From Odontesthes bonariensis (Eukaryota; Chordata; Actinopteri; Atheriniformes; Atherinopsidae), in contig NC_134519.1 in assembly GCF_027942865.1 (NCBI RefSeq), forward strand, positions 20,742,248 to 20,806,247: a stretch of DNA of 64,000 nucleotides, in the 5' to 3' direction. Each line of letters starts with the position of its first letter. Within the stretch, counting starts at the first letter, position 1. The position numbers and the translations under genes were made by a program. Shown in pieces: positions 32,017 through 43,569 of this stretch. Below the pieces are notes generated by a model that saw nothing but the letters and a program-made list of their open reading frames with translations, made no database searches and had not been told where the DNA came from.

Positions 32017-32022
32017 AATAAA
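32017..32022 (+). terminator. kif2c: kif2c polyadenylation signal
   Basis: AATAAA 63 bases after the kif2c stop, giving a very short 3' UTR; a GT/T-rich segment follows at 32038-32070. Confidence 0.7.
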
Positions 32023-32438
32023 ATGTATTGGGACACTATTTCTTTTTGTGGGAAAATGCTGTTGCTCTTGGAAGGCGGTTTAGATTCAAACAGCAATATG
32101 ATCTGACCATGGTGCAGGTGGACATGAAAACGCCGATATTAGGGGAAACTCAGTTTTGCTGAATAAGTTCACTTTTTAACTTTGTGTCACTTAATTTAGC
32201 TCTTCTAAACATGAACAATTATGTTGAGAAATGGCAAACATTGCATAACTTCCATACTAAGCTTTATTAGAAAATTGTCACTTTTTTCCATTCACTTTCC
32301 TACCCACAAAATAAATAAAATAAAGAAGCCAATATATAATGAAACGGAGCATACAGGTATATCGCTAAGAAGAAATCATAACAATTTCAACAATAGTGTT
32401 TATCATTGAAGGCACGTTGATCCATGTGAACAGCCAGA

Positions 32439-32453
32439 CCAGTAGGGGGCGCC
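32439..32453 (+). promoter_or_regulatory. Near-consensus CTCF motif
   Basis: CCAGTAGGGGGCGCC matches the vertebrate CTCF core (CCASYAGRKGGCRS-type) essentially throughout. It lies between the end of kif2c and the start of selenot, about 140 bases before the selenot ATG. A candidate insulator or promoter-proximal site; occupancy is not shown by sequence. Confidence 0.6.
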
Positions 32454-32593
32454 CTAGTAGTAGCTTCCCAAGCTTGGTTTAAAATTGAGTACCAAAGTGA
32501 GAAGGAAAGGAGGAACCAACCAGTAACGAAATACACAGATTAACCCACCTCTACTACGGCTGCGAGAGAAAACCAACCTCGGACTGGTTAGCC

Positions 32594-35500
32594 ATGAAGT
32601 GGTTACGCTTTTCGCTCCTCGTCTTGGGGGTCTTCTCGCTATGCTACGCCACGTCTGGCGACAACAGTGGCGTGAAGAAGATGAAGATGCAGTTTGCTGC
32701 GGGACCTCTTCTCAAGTTTCAAATCTGGTAAGAAGCCAAGCGAAAAATCTGGCGAGTCATTGCACGCTAGCTTAACTCACCGGCTAGCGACGTTCTAGGC
32801 CGAAAGTCGAAAGGGTGTTCGATAATAGTGACCACACGAGAATGAGCTCTTGCTTAACGGCAGTTAAGCTTCAAACATTTCAGAGTTTTGTCGGTTGTAT
32901 TAAACATCAAATCTGGAACATCGCCCAACTTCCGCAGTCAAACACGCTATTAATGTTAACATCGGTTAAGAACTCATGTAATGCACAGACCACATAACTG
33001 GAGTAAAAGTCTACAATGTCAACCCATCTGGTTGAGTAACTTTGGTGGAAACCAAAGCCTGTACGTCGCTAAATACTACATTAACTAGCAAAGGTGTTTA
33101 TCTTAAACGTTATGCTAATAAGGAAGTCACGTGGTTGCATGGCCTTATGAGCGAGGCAGCGTGATTAAACAAGGAGACGTTTGCAATGTACATTTAGTTT
33201 AGTCCAAAAGCGCCTTTTAACACAGCCAGGCCGCTGGAGTACACAGTGTTGAGTCTGGGGTTTCTGAGTGAAATGTGTTTTCACATTTTGAGAATGGTTT
33301 TTATTCAGGTGTTGTGTCATTTGTATGTCTATTTCACAATGTTTTTGTCTTCACGCAGCATTTCCTGAGGGTACAAGCGGGTGTTTGAGGAGTACACGCA
33401 GGCTTTGTACCAGCGGTACCCAGACATCCGCATTGAAGGGGAGAATTATCTTCCCATACCCATGTATCGGTAAGAGAAAGAGACTGTGCCTCGTTTCAAG
33501 TGGATTATATCCAGCTTTATCAAAGCGGTCTCGAAGCTGCCTGGGATTTGCTTGAGTTGTTCTGACAAAGTGAAATTCTCATGTACAGGGCCCCCCCCCC
33601 TTTTTTTTTTTGTCCATAGATGTAATTTGTAGTTTTAGCAGATGCGAATAAAACTACTGACTGCTATAATTTGTCTCAAAGGTGTGTCATCCTGTTAAGC
33701 CAGAGGCGGTTGTAATAGACAGTTACAATCTTTAAGCCGTGGTATTATGGCCACTTCATTTTCCAGTTTATTTTTCACCCAATGTAGAATTCTCCAGGAA
33801 CATCCATCTTTTTGCACCATTTCACACACATTTTAACAGTCTCATAATCATGGAACATTAGAAGTGAGATCCGATGTGAGACTGGTTTCTGCAGTCTCAG
33901 GTGTTGTAATTAAACATCTGTCCTTGCTGAGACTCTCGGGTCCTTATTTAGTGAATTCCTAATGAACACACCAGAGATTAGCCGCGTTCAAAGAGTAGGG
34001 GCAGTCGCACATCGCAGCCAGTGTTCATGTTGAGCTCTTGTAATGTTTCTCTTGCTCAGTCATTGAAAGGCGATCATGTCCACTGATAGGTTCTCGTTCA
34101 ACCAGTTCTACATGTTAAACTTTAAAAGCAGTTAAACTTTTATGAATTTTCTGTTTATTTGTTTTTTAAGTGGGACATTTCATCAGCATTTTTTTCATTG
34201 AACTTAAACAACTCATTTAAATTCTCCAGGAATCAAATCAAATGTTCCTTGAACTTGACCATCACATGCAGTGAAAATACATCTTTGTCACTTTGGACAG
34301 ATTTGATCACTTTAACCATCAGTGTCTGCTTTGTGTTGCCATATCTATGAATTTTAGTCCTAATGTTCTTTTGTTTTTTGTTAATCTTTTGTTTTCCAGA
34401 CACTTTGCCTCTTTCCTATCTGTGTTCAAACTGCTGGTGATCGGGTTGATTATTGTCGGCAAGGACCCTTTTGCCCTCGTTGGTATGCAAGCCCCAGGTA
34501 TCTGGGAGTGGAGTCAAGGAAATAAGGTAAGGGTTCCTGGAATTCCTGCCAGCTCAGATCTGTTTTCACCCAACAGATTCTTTTAACAGACAGCCAACAT
34601 TGATTAAGAATGTTCTGTGGTAGCTGGGTATTATCATCAGTGAATCTAATGGCTGCGAAAAGAAATCTTGTTTCACTGACTGCGCCAGGGCTTGCACTTT
34701 TAATCCTATCAACCAATCAGAGGATTTTTGGGCGAGAGGATGTGTTCACATCACACACACGCTCAAATCTGTCCATTCCTGATGACCTCACAAAGTGCAG
34801 CGAGGCAGCAAGTATGTTGTAAAACACTGGGACTGGAAAACCTGTTTATAAATTAAAGTTCTTTATGTTTTTCCTAATCAAATTTGTAATTATTCAGCTA
34901 GTGTTTGGCAACCGAATGAGTCTGACTCATCTGATATGAGCAACAGGGATAAGCCTGCCAGTTGTGCAGCATTCTCTTCTGCTGCAGCAGTGTCCAAAAT
35001 ATTTTCCCACCAGCGGCCAGGTGGAAAACGACATAGAAAAATCCTTCTCCATGAAGCCGTTATCATTCTTTTCTTTTTTTGTATTATTGTACAGGGCTTT
35101 CTGCAAGCATGTGAAATGGCCATCTTGTAAAGAGACGAGCCCAAAAGCCCAAATCTAATGCCACTATTTTATCAAGTGAACTGACCGGATACTGAAATGT
35201 GTACTTTGTAAAGTTGGATCATTCATTCACCCATTCATCATTTCAGCTTTTCGACATACATGTGTGGGTGCTGAAAATGCAGTTCTCTAATTTTCACAAC
35301 ACGCTGGGTTGAAACACAGCATGATGAAGAAGGGCGCCTTGTCTGTGTGTTCAATAAGTTCTGTCTGTAAATGTTTCAAAGGAGATTCTGAGTTTACTGC
35401 TTGAAGCATATAACCGCAGCTTAACACACACGCACATATAGCTTTCAGCTCTCAAAGCAGTCTGCTTGATTTAAATGAGCAGTTGTCTGTGTGAACAATA

Positions 35501-36550
35501 ATTGAATTGTTTTTAGCTCTGCATTGCTGCCAAACTGTGCAGAAGGTTACATAACAGCAGCTTCCTCCTCAGCCCTGTTGTGCTGTTCTTTTGGTAGGAC
35601 AGAAAGAACTAGAAAACAGACTCTTTCTTTTCGTAGTCTCCTCTGACATTGTTCTAAAGCCACTTGACAAAGTGAAAATACTTCAAGTAAACAGGACTTT
35701 TGCAGGACTGGGTGGTTAGCTGTTAGAAATGGTACACCAGTTTGCTTCAGTTAGGGACGGTGCTTTTCGATGCACCCGATTAAACAACTTGCCCAAAAAT
35801 CTTATTTATTTTCCCGGAGTCATGAAGCCATTTTTTTTTTTATGTCGGACCCTGTAATTGGAAGCAGAAGTGTCTGAACTAGTTACCTGAATGCTGAAAA
35901 TGACGAGGTTTGATCTAACTCGTGCAATAAGGGATGTCTGCGGGGAAGTGATTTCCAGCACACATGCCCGATGTTGTTCAGTATTTTGTTATTTTTTTTT
36001 AACCTTTGCCACCTTTCAAGTGTTCGGTGAATCTATCAACCATGGCTGTCGTGTAATCTGAGTGCGTCTGTGTCACTTTTGCAATTCTTCTCTGGCCTGC
36101 AGCCTAATAAGGCCACAGAGTCTGCATGCTTTGAACATGCATATGCATGCATGTATGTTTGTTGCAGCATATTTAACAAAAGAAAGTAAAAGGAGACATT
36201 TTGTGCTCAAAGCTTTGAACTAATTCCCTTCATTCTTCTCCCAGATATATGCCTGCATGATGGTGTTCTTCTTCAGCAATATGATTGAAAACCAGTTAAT
36301 GTCAACGGGAGCATTTGAAGTGACATTAAATGGTGAGTTTTTGTTGTTGTTGTACGGCCTCTTTGTGATGTTATGGCATTGTATTTGTTGTGAGGTGATT
36401 ACTAAGGAAGTCTTTTCGTTTAAAGATGTACCAGTGTGGTCAAAACTGGAGTCGGGTCACCTGCCCTCCATGCAGCAGCTTGTGCAAATTCTGGACAATG
36501 AGATGAAGATGAACGTCCACATGAACACAAAACCAAACCTCCACTCTTAA
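32594..36550 (+). CDS. selenot: Selenoprotein T (UGA-recoded, five exons)
   Basis: ER-resident thioredoxin-like selenoprotein with oxidoreductase activity. Exons: 32594-32727, 33359-33469, 34400-34526, 36245-36332, 36426-36550 (TAA stop), in frame for 194 residues (human SELENOT has 195). The first exon encodes a signal peptide (MKWLRFSLLVLGVFSLCYA). The redox motif CISU spans the first splice junction, and its selenocysteine is the in-frame TGA at 33366-33368 (residue 48). GYKRVFEEY, YPDIRIEGENYLP, a hydrophobic segment (FLSVFKLLVIGLIIVGKDPF) and VPWSKLESGHLPSMQQLVQI-type C-terminal residues match the family nearly residue for residue. Naive annotation would stop at the TGA. A SECIS follows in the 3' UTR. 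Teleosts carry several selenot paralogues; which one this is cannot be decided here. Confidence 0.97.
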
Positions 36551-36596
36551 CCCTACTTATCAATTCCTGGCTGGAGCTAAAAACCCCTCCATGTAA

Positions 36597-36725
36597 GTAT
36601 AGTAGTGTTTATAGCTGTGGAGGGACAGTGCAGGACCAAACTTTTCTCTTATCTTGACTACATTTTGACCAGTGCAACTGTGGAGGCTTGTTTATTAAGT
36701 CCGCCTTTACTCTCTTGCTGTCTAG
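36597..36725 (+). other. selenot: Possible 3' UTR intron of selenot
   Basis: A consensus donor (CAT|GTAAGTAT) and a pyrimidine-rich acceptor (CTCTTGCTGTCTAG) bracket this segment just before the SECIS. If spliced, the SECIS would lie on the last exon. This is motif-level evidence only. Confidence 0.35.
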
Positions 36726-36744
36726 GTTTGAGGCGGGTCTCTCA

Positions 36745-36832
36745 CTGGGCTGTGAAGTGATGTTTATGAATGTCTGTGCTGAAGGCAGGGAAACTGCTAG
36801 CACAGACTGGATGTCCCCATCACTCTTCACCA
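36745..36832 (+). ncRNA. selenot: SECIS element of selenot
   Basis: Lower helix GTGAAGTGATG (36752-36762) pairs with CATCACTCTTCAC (36818-36830, two-base bulge). The core AUGA is at 36766-36769 with the opposing GA at 36810-36811. The upper helix is a perfect 9-bp stem, GTCTGTGCT (36772-36780) with AGCACAGAC (36799-36807). The apical loop holds the AA bases. The arrangement and position, about 200 bases after the stop, fit a eukaryotic SECIS, which recruits SECISBP2 and eEFSec to read UGA as selenocysteine. Confidence 0.88.
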
Positions 36833-37215
36833 CGCTCTTTAGAGACGTCCTGCCCCTGACGCCAGAGCGGGATCCATGGCAACGGTGCTGGCCAATCTCA
36901 TTTTCTTTTGCTGTTCATATTACTGCAGATTTCATCCAAGCGATTAGTGGTCCACTAAGGAGAGATTAAGCATCGGTTATTTTAGTCTTTAACTTGTTGC
37001 ATATAATTGATCTATGTGAAAATAAGACTAGTGTTGTTTGTACCGCTGAGCCATATGTAGAAATCTATGTTCATTGTTCTAAAAAAAAGTAGTTAACCAT
37101 GTAGAAAATGCCACACCTGAGATCTGTCACTGTTGTTAAACTGACATTTGGAAAATGTGTCTTGGGATGATTTCTGAATAATTTTTATATTTACTTGCCT
37201 TGGAGTAAGGAGATT

Positions 37216-37221
37216 AATAAA
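37216..37221 (+). terminator. selenot: selenot polyadenylation signal
   Basis: AATAAA about 400 bases after the SECIS, followed by GTGTCATGGTTGATGT-type GU-rich sequence at about 37250. Confidence 0.6.
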
Positions 37222-37259
37222 ACATATTGTAACTATTTAACTGTGAAGATGTGTCATGG

Positions 37260-38130
37260 TTGATGTCAGAGGAAACGAACAAACGATGGTATTTCATTTC
37301 ATCAGAGGATACCTGGCTGTATGCCAATCAGTGGAAACCATTACAACATTTTCAACTTTTTTTGAGGAGGGGGCGGGCGCTGAAAACTCATTGGCTTTCA
37401 TTCCAGGTGGCAAACTTCTGGAAGAACAGTTCAGCAAAACGTAGATAGAAAACTGCTCTGGACCTTAATCCTTTTAAGGAGCTTTTGGTATTGTGTGTGA
37501 TCGGCACTTGTCAGCACAGTTGGGGAATTTCAGCAAGCCATAATTCGCGATGGTAATCGCAAAGTCTCATCTGTTCACCCCCACAAAACGATCAGTGTCT
37601 CGATCGTGTGCAGCCATCATTCGTTCCAGAGGCGGTTAAGCTTTTTCTTCACCTGACGGTTTAAAGTTGAGGGTTTCTATTGTATCTATAAAGGCTCTAA
37701 ATTGTCATTTTGTAAAACTGAGAGATCGCTTGTCAAATATTCGTTTGCTTTTACTTATCTGCAAATTAATAGCTTCTCTTTATGCGTGCACTTGCTTGTG
37801 AATAATCCTGAAATAAGGATTAGAAATGGGAAATTCCCACATGGCGCTCTTTCTTTGAACACCTGTTTACCAGTAAATCATCTAAATGGCTTAGAGACAA
37901 AGCCAGTCTGACTGGCTGTCTCCTTAACCTAATGTGATTAGGAAGTCTTTGGGCCCTACCTTCTTTGATCAGATTATGTAAAACAGAGTAGACATGAGTA
38001 TAAATTAGGCCTAAACCTACAGTCAGGTTCAAAATTTTGCAGCATATTCAACGAAAAATGTAATTGGTGTAGGTTTTACTTATGACACCTAGGTTTTATC
38101 CATAAAGTCCGACTCATCTTTTTTGTTTGT
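37260..38130. other. Intergenic, convergent 3' ends of selenot and the erich6-like gene
   Basis: No gene was recognised. Two overlapping + frames near 37251-37448 have no identifiable family. The candidate minus-strand poly(A) signal of the erich6-like gene closes this interval at 38131-38136. Confidence 0.5.
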
Positions 38131-38136
38131 TTTATT
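38131..38136 (-). terminator. Candidate erich6-like polyadenylation signal
   Basis: TTTATT on the + strand reads AATAAA on the minus strand, about 293 bases after the stop at 38429. Confidence 0.45.
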
Positions 38137-38428
38137 CTCTTTAGGTTCAAAGGAAAAAGGGGCCTTAATTCTTACTCTGGTTTAGATTACATACAAATCT
38201 GCTAACAATAAAGACTCCCCAGAGAAAACAGCCACCTTGTACTTATGTTTCACAGAATCCTTCCTTTACCTGTAAATGACAGCATGTTGACGAACAAGCA
38301 CTGAAACAGTATTCTGTTAGAGGCTCACTTAAATTACTGTGAAAATACTGAAATCTGTTTCAGCAACAACCTACACAAACTCCTTTTTGACCTCTTAACA
38401 CAGAGCCACGGTTGCGCTTCTGCATATG

Positions 38429-41400
38429 TCAACTATCCTTAAGGCACCTATGGATGAACTCTCTATCACTGGTTGTCAACGTTACATCAGCGCTGTTCAG
38501 AAGTCTCCAGGCTGCAGCATGGAGTTGGGGAGTAAGTATGCTCTTTGGCACTCGGGGTTGGAACGGTGTCCTCAGGCACTGCTGAAGATGCTTAAGAGTC
38601 ATGTGGATCCTGATCTTGGCGGCCAACACTTGCAGCTCCTCCTTCGGAACTGATGATCTCAAACCAGGTGTTTTGTGTTCCCCCTGAAAGCAGAATTATT
38701 GTTTCAATGAATAAAGAGCTTTGCCATGAAATAAATGATTTAAAAAAAATAATAATAATAAAATCTTACAATTATATTTGGACATATTTAAAGGGGGGTT
38801 AACAATGCAGTTTGAAGAAAGTTGAAGCTGTGTTAATAGGTTAAAAAGAAGAAAGAATATCTGATTCTTACCAGAGTGCAGCAGCTACCCACATTGAACT
38901 TCGCTTGTTGGCCTTTTGCCAAGAAGGACACAAACACTTTCTTGTTCCCCAGGACTCGGACTCCAACCGTTTTGTTTAGGGACAGGAAGACGGGGTGGAA
39001 GAGAGTGCGAGTAAGGCTCACACTGCCCCAACTCCACTGGCAAGTCCTGGCACCCGCATCACTCAGACACTGACCCCCTGATCTGTTCAAGGCCAGCCTG
39101 TAATGTGAACATTGTCATTCTTTTTTTCTTTTTTTTTTTAACCCCTTGCTGTTCGCCAGCTTTAAGCAGTCACGATCATTTATTGTTGTCAATCATGATA
39201 ATTATGATTAAATTAGCTCCACTGAAATGTGTTTATCACAACTATACAAATATGATGTTTACAAAGCAAATCTTGACACGATATACATAAGCGCATGTTT
39301 ACCACATGTTTCCATTGCTGTGATAACACACTGCCCTGCCATCAGACTGGAACACCGCTCTGACTGGCTGACTGGGAGCACTGCAGTCGTCCAACACAAT
39401 GCAGACTCTTCCATTTCGATCAGGGACCACGACAACAAGAGCAAGGATGCCTGAGGGATAACTGTGACCGTGATGGTAAGGACGAGAACACCCACGTATC
39501 ATGACTGCACATGCGGTCTATATCAAACGACATTTGCTCGGACCTTGATTCTGTCAGGGTTTAAAGAAGCACACTTTATTACTCCAGCATGGTCTTTGGT
39601 CTTCCTGTGAACACTGACGATGAAATAACGTGATCAAAATTGTTTCACTCTATTTTCCGTGCCAGTGGATACAAGACCTGAGCGGAGCCATCAGGGAAAA
39701 CAGTAAGAAATGTCTTGCCACAGGGATAATACTTCTGTAGAAAACCAGCCCCCTAGGTAGAAAAAAAAATGATTACAAAAAGTGAACTGATACTACATAT
39801 TATATATATTATAATCTGTCCTCTGCTGCTCAATTTCAGAGGTTTAAAGCTCAGATTGCTGCAGTAATGCTTTAGTTACCATAGATGTATGCAATCAAGT
39901 ATATTCATCCCAATTACAAGGAAAAAACTCTTTAGTTGGTCCTGTGATGGACTGGCGACCCGTCCAGGGATGGATGGTTGTTGGAACACACTTTGACCAC
40001 AGGGGGGCAGTATTAACTCTTCATACAATTATCATTCAAACTCTCATGGTCTCAATACAAATACATTCAGAAATCTAAATGATATCATCTGTGGCAAGAG
40101 CGACATGTCAGTCAGGGGGCTTTAGATGACGAACAGTCAGTAATCTGTGTGTACCTGGTGATGACACAAGCCAAACTGGATTGGATTGTGATCACAATAA
40201 GGGACCAACACCTCCTGTTCCTCTTTTATTTTCATGCATTTTTCTGTTGTGCTGCTGCAATACACCAGACAGGACTCTTTCTCTGGAGGAGAGGAAAGTC
40301 GGAAGCTGAGGCCTTTTGATGGCGGGGAAACTAAACAACAAATATTAAAAAAAACAACTATAAGTCTAACAAATCCATTTAACGTTGAACATCGTATCCT
40401 CTCACACATGGAAATCAAATATACCACAGACATAGGCTGTCAGCGTGGATGTTACTCACAGGTCTCTGTCTCAGGTAGAACAGTATGATCCTCGAAGACT
40501 TTCAGGTCTGACTGTACTCTATATGAAAAAGAAAATACAATTTTCATTTAATCCTTCAGAAAGATTTGGTCCATTTAAAATGCAAATACAGTATTTACCT
40601 CTGCGTACTTGGTAAGTCCTTGATAAATTTATTGTGGTCTTCCATCTCCCTGCCTCGGAGGAGCAGCTTCTCTATCTCTTTTACTGATTTGTCTCCCTCT
40701 GTTGTCAGATCCCATCTGCCCTCTACCCAAAATCTCTGCTTCACCAGCATCTGACTCAGCTGCTGCCGCTGGGGGCAGCAGAACTGTGGAGGTGTCCAGG
40801 ATGAATACAAAAGAAGATGCTAAAGGTGAGTATGGTCATTTCTGGGGAAATTGCATGTGAATATCTATTATCCGCCTCACCTCAGACACCTGTGTCCATG
40901 TTAGATGCAGTGGAGGCCTGGCCTTTTCTCCACAGAACTCACATTCTACTGCGTATTCTGCTGGAGGCTGAGCCTGGATAACAGTATTACAGTGGACTTT
41001 TCATTAAGCTGAAGATGGAAATTTATAACAATGGGTAGAGATATTATCTGAATACCTCTGACAGAGTAGTTGTTAAGTTTAGCCTATAGTTTTCAGACTC
41101 TCGATTGTATCTCAGAACTCCTGCAGCTTGGATACAACAGGTGGGTGGGCCACTGACAGACTGTAGACATCCTTCTTGCTTTTTTTTTTTAAACCAGACA
41201 AGAGGAGACATACAAATTTTAAAAAAGCCCATTCTTCTGTGACAGAAGACGGAATTTGCTATTAATTCAGAGATGCATTTTGCAGTCCACAGCTTCATCT
41301 GTCTTACATGCTCATCAGGGTAATGAAGTGGATTGGGTTCTACTGACACACTGGCACCTAATGTAAAACAAAAGTAGCATTGATATCAGTCACACTCGTC

Positions 41401-41614
41401 TGAACAAAACGACTGTTAAAAAGCCAATTTGCTGTTTTGTATTGTCTACTTGTGATTACAGTTTGGATATGTGTGGAGCAGACTCACAGGAAGAGCTGGG
41501 CTTCATCATTTTCTCAATCACTCAGACTGCAGCGAAGTCGGTTTCATCTGTGTCATTTGTCCCAGGATAAAAAAACAATATTCAGGTTTTTTCTTTCAGG
41601 TTTTCTTGCGTCTC
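38429..41614 (-). CDS. erich6: ERICH6 / FAM194-domain protein (ten coding exons)
   Basis: Exons, 5' to 3' on the minus strand: 41614-41488 (ATG at 41509), 41357-41308, 40973-40881, 40783-40599, 40518-40460, 40312-40155, 39752-39673, 39461-39303, 39097-38872, 38683-38429. All junctions are GT..AG and in phase, giving 428 codons. Residues about 190-344 form a FAM194-type module (LQKYYPCGKTFLTVFPDGSA, QVFYPSGILAL, VRAVFQSDGRAVCYHSNGNM, WLALN). Linkage to selenot matches human SELENOT-ERICH6. N-terminally there is C-x2-C (CEFC, residues 35-38) and CC at 57-58, possibly metal binding. The Glu-rich N-terminus that gives mammalian ERICH6 its name is absent and the protein is shorter (human is over 650 residues). 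The molecular function of the family is unknown. The ERICH6 versus ERICH6B distinction rests on synteny. Confidence 0.87.
39935..40030. repeat. Fish interspersed repeat fragment in the erich6-like intron
   Basis: TCCTGTGATGGACTGGCGAC followed by CCGTCCAGGG is a common teleost SINE/LINE tail sequence. Related degenerate copies on the other strand or in pieces are visible near 42400-42480 and 47870-47900. Confidence 0.6.
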
Positions 41615-41619
41615 CTGTC

Positions 41620-42640
41620 AAAGGAACGGACACACAAACCACGCTCCAAATAGAAAGCACATTCTATCTCTATCACATACTCTTACACTAAGTACAAGAG
41701 CTATATCAAATTTAATGTAACGATAAGATTAACCACACAGAAAAAGAATTAGATAACTGCCCAAACGGCAGAAATAGATATGCCTGAAACTTCAGAAATA
41801 TCTGTATGAGCTTAAGACATTAAATTGTGTGATATTGTGAAAGCAGCGTATATAAAAATACAAAGACATGCACTCACCACAGCGGAGGTCAAATATTTAG
41901 CAATGACTCCAACTCGATGGTGTTGTTAGTAACCTTGGAGATGAAATCCCTGTTCTTGAAAAGCAGCCAGGTGTAAACATAATAGCCTCTCCACTGTAGA
42001 CTGATGGCTGACAGTTTATCATAACTAATAAGCATTACAAAGCACAATTTTATATGAAGATGAACTCTTCATATATGCCAAAAAAAGGATGAGTTAATAG
42101 ATAAATGCATTTCAATGTGGAGACAAGGGAGTTTTATATTAAGAAGTTGACATGATCTCATCTAAAAGGTTTATTAAGAAGCAGTTTATCCCAGCTGACA
42201 TGAAGTTGTAGATATTCAAATCATTATAATCATCTGAGCATTTGGTGGCTTAGAGTCTTCTAAGTTTATTACTGACACGAGATACCGGAAAAACCGGAAT
42301 TTGGGTTAGTACTGCGTGTTAGGTTATTTGGTGATTCCAGATCCTCAGTGGGAGTGAATGTGAGCTTGCACGACAGTTTGTCTCTATGTTGTGCTGCGTT
42401 CATCCCGTGATGGACCGGTGATCCGTTAACGATGTATCTGCTGGGATGAGTTCCAGCCACCCCGCGGGTAGGCTATAGAAAGTGGCACATCAATGAAATA
42501 AATGTTCTTTTTCATTCACTGACACGTTAAAATGTCTCCAGTAGATGTGCCTTTTTTGTTCTCTGTTGGCCATCTGGGTCGGAAATGAAATGTCTGACTG
42601 GCTATCGATATGGTTTAAATTTTTTAAACCGACTCCATAA
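41620..42640. other. 5' flank of the erich6-like gene
   Basis: A potential noncoding first exon of the erich6-like gene lies at about 42015-41879 (minus; donor GTGAGTGC). The remainder is AT-rich, with one degenerate SINE-tail segment at 42400-42480. Confidence 0.4.
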
Positions 42641-43338
42641 GACGACGCTGAAGTTGGCATCCGATTCGCCAGCCTCCGATTCGCGAATTAAAGGAACGGG
42701 CATAAAGGGCCATTTCACTGCATTTTGATCGGCCAAAACAAGGTCCTGTGTGGAAACTGCAATAGTTACACTGCTCAAATCTGGATAGAATTATTCTAAA
42801 GAGGCTGTAGATTCATTAAAACCTGGTTTTGGATTTGTGAAACCTTTTTCTGATTTTTGAAAACGCAGAACAGGGTCATTTCACTGCATTTTTGGTATTC
42901 TGATCAACTTGGTTCTGTATGGAAACTACATTACTTAGACTGCTCAAATCTGGATATAATTATTCTTTATTCTAAAGAGGCTATAGATTTATTGAAACTG
43001 CAACCTCTTTAGAAAAATTCCATCCAGATTTGAGCAGTCTAAGTAATGTAGTTTCCATACAGGACCCATTTTAGGGTAATCAGAATACCAAAAAAGCAGT
43101 GAAATGGCCCTGTTCTGCATTTTCAAAAATCAGAAAAAGGTTTGACAAATCCCAAACAAAGTTTTAATGAATCTACAGCCTCTTTAGAATAATTCTATCC
43201 AGATTTGAGCAGTCTAACTAATGTAGTTTCCATACAGGACCTTGTTTTGGCCTATCAAAATGCAAAAAAAATGCAGTGAAATGGCCCTTTATGCCCATCC
43301 CTATAATTCGCGAATCGGATGCTTACTTCAGCGTCGTC
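42641..43338. repeat. Long fold-back inverted repeat (about 700 bp)
   Basis: Two arms of about 340 bases are near-perfect reverse complements around a centre at about 43000. The termini GACGACGCTGAAGT (left) and ACTTCAGCGTCGTC (right) are perfectly inverted, followed inward by CATCCGATTCG / CGAATCGGATG. Each arm contains two direct, diverged copies of one block (CATTTCACTGCATTTT, then a GTATGGAAACTAC segment, CTGCTCAAATCTGGAT and TTATTCTAAAGAGGCT), making four copies in total. TCCAT occurs just outside each end (42634-42638 and 43339-43343) and may be an imperfect target duplication. No coding capacity. A fold-back transposon or MITE is the likeliest reading. Confidence 0.85.
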
Positions 43339-43379
43339 TCCATCAGTGAGATGTATGTGAGGCTCAAACACGGAAAATG

Positions 43380-43569
43380 AAATGACTTGACCTCAGAGCG
43401 AAATTACACCCAGGTGTAATCAATCTGATTAAAGACCAACACCTGTCACCGCGTTTGATTGGTTGTTGCAACACCAACCGCCCTTGGTGCCAGAGAAAGT
43501 TAGAAGACAAATAGCTGTGACGAAGAACATCTTTATCGCTCTACGTTTTCAGGAGATGCGCCCATCGGA
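43380..43569 (+). promoter_or_regulatory. Upstream region of the ZP-N-like gene with E-boxes
   Basis: It has CAGGTG and CACCTG E-boxes about 30 bases apart (43413 and 43441) and an inverted CCAAT box (GATTGGTTG, 43458-43466) within 160 bases of the ATG. Paired CACCTG E-boxes also precede the paralogue at 48410-48500. In vertebrates E-boxes of this kind upstream of zona pellucida genes are bound by FIGLA in oocytes; application here is inference. Confidence 0.4.

Noticed and set aside
33366-33368. TGA in selenot as a pseudogene stop
   Set aside because: It is in the exact CxxU position, the rest of the protein is conserved, and a SECIS is present in the 3' UTR.
34936-35158. Short open frames in selenot intron 3
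   Set aside because: Overlapping + frames plus a minus frame with no family similarity; possibly old repeat sequence but not supportable as a gene.
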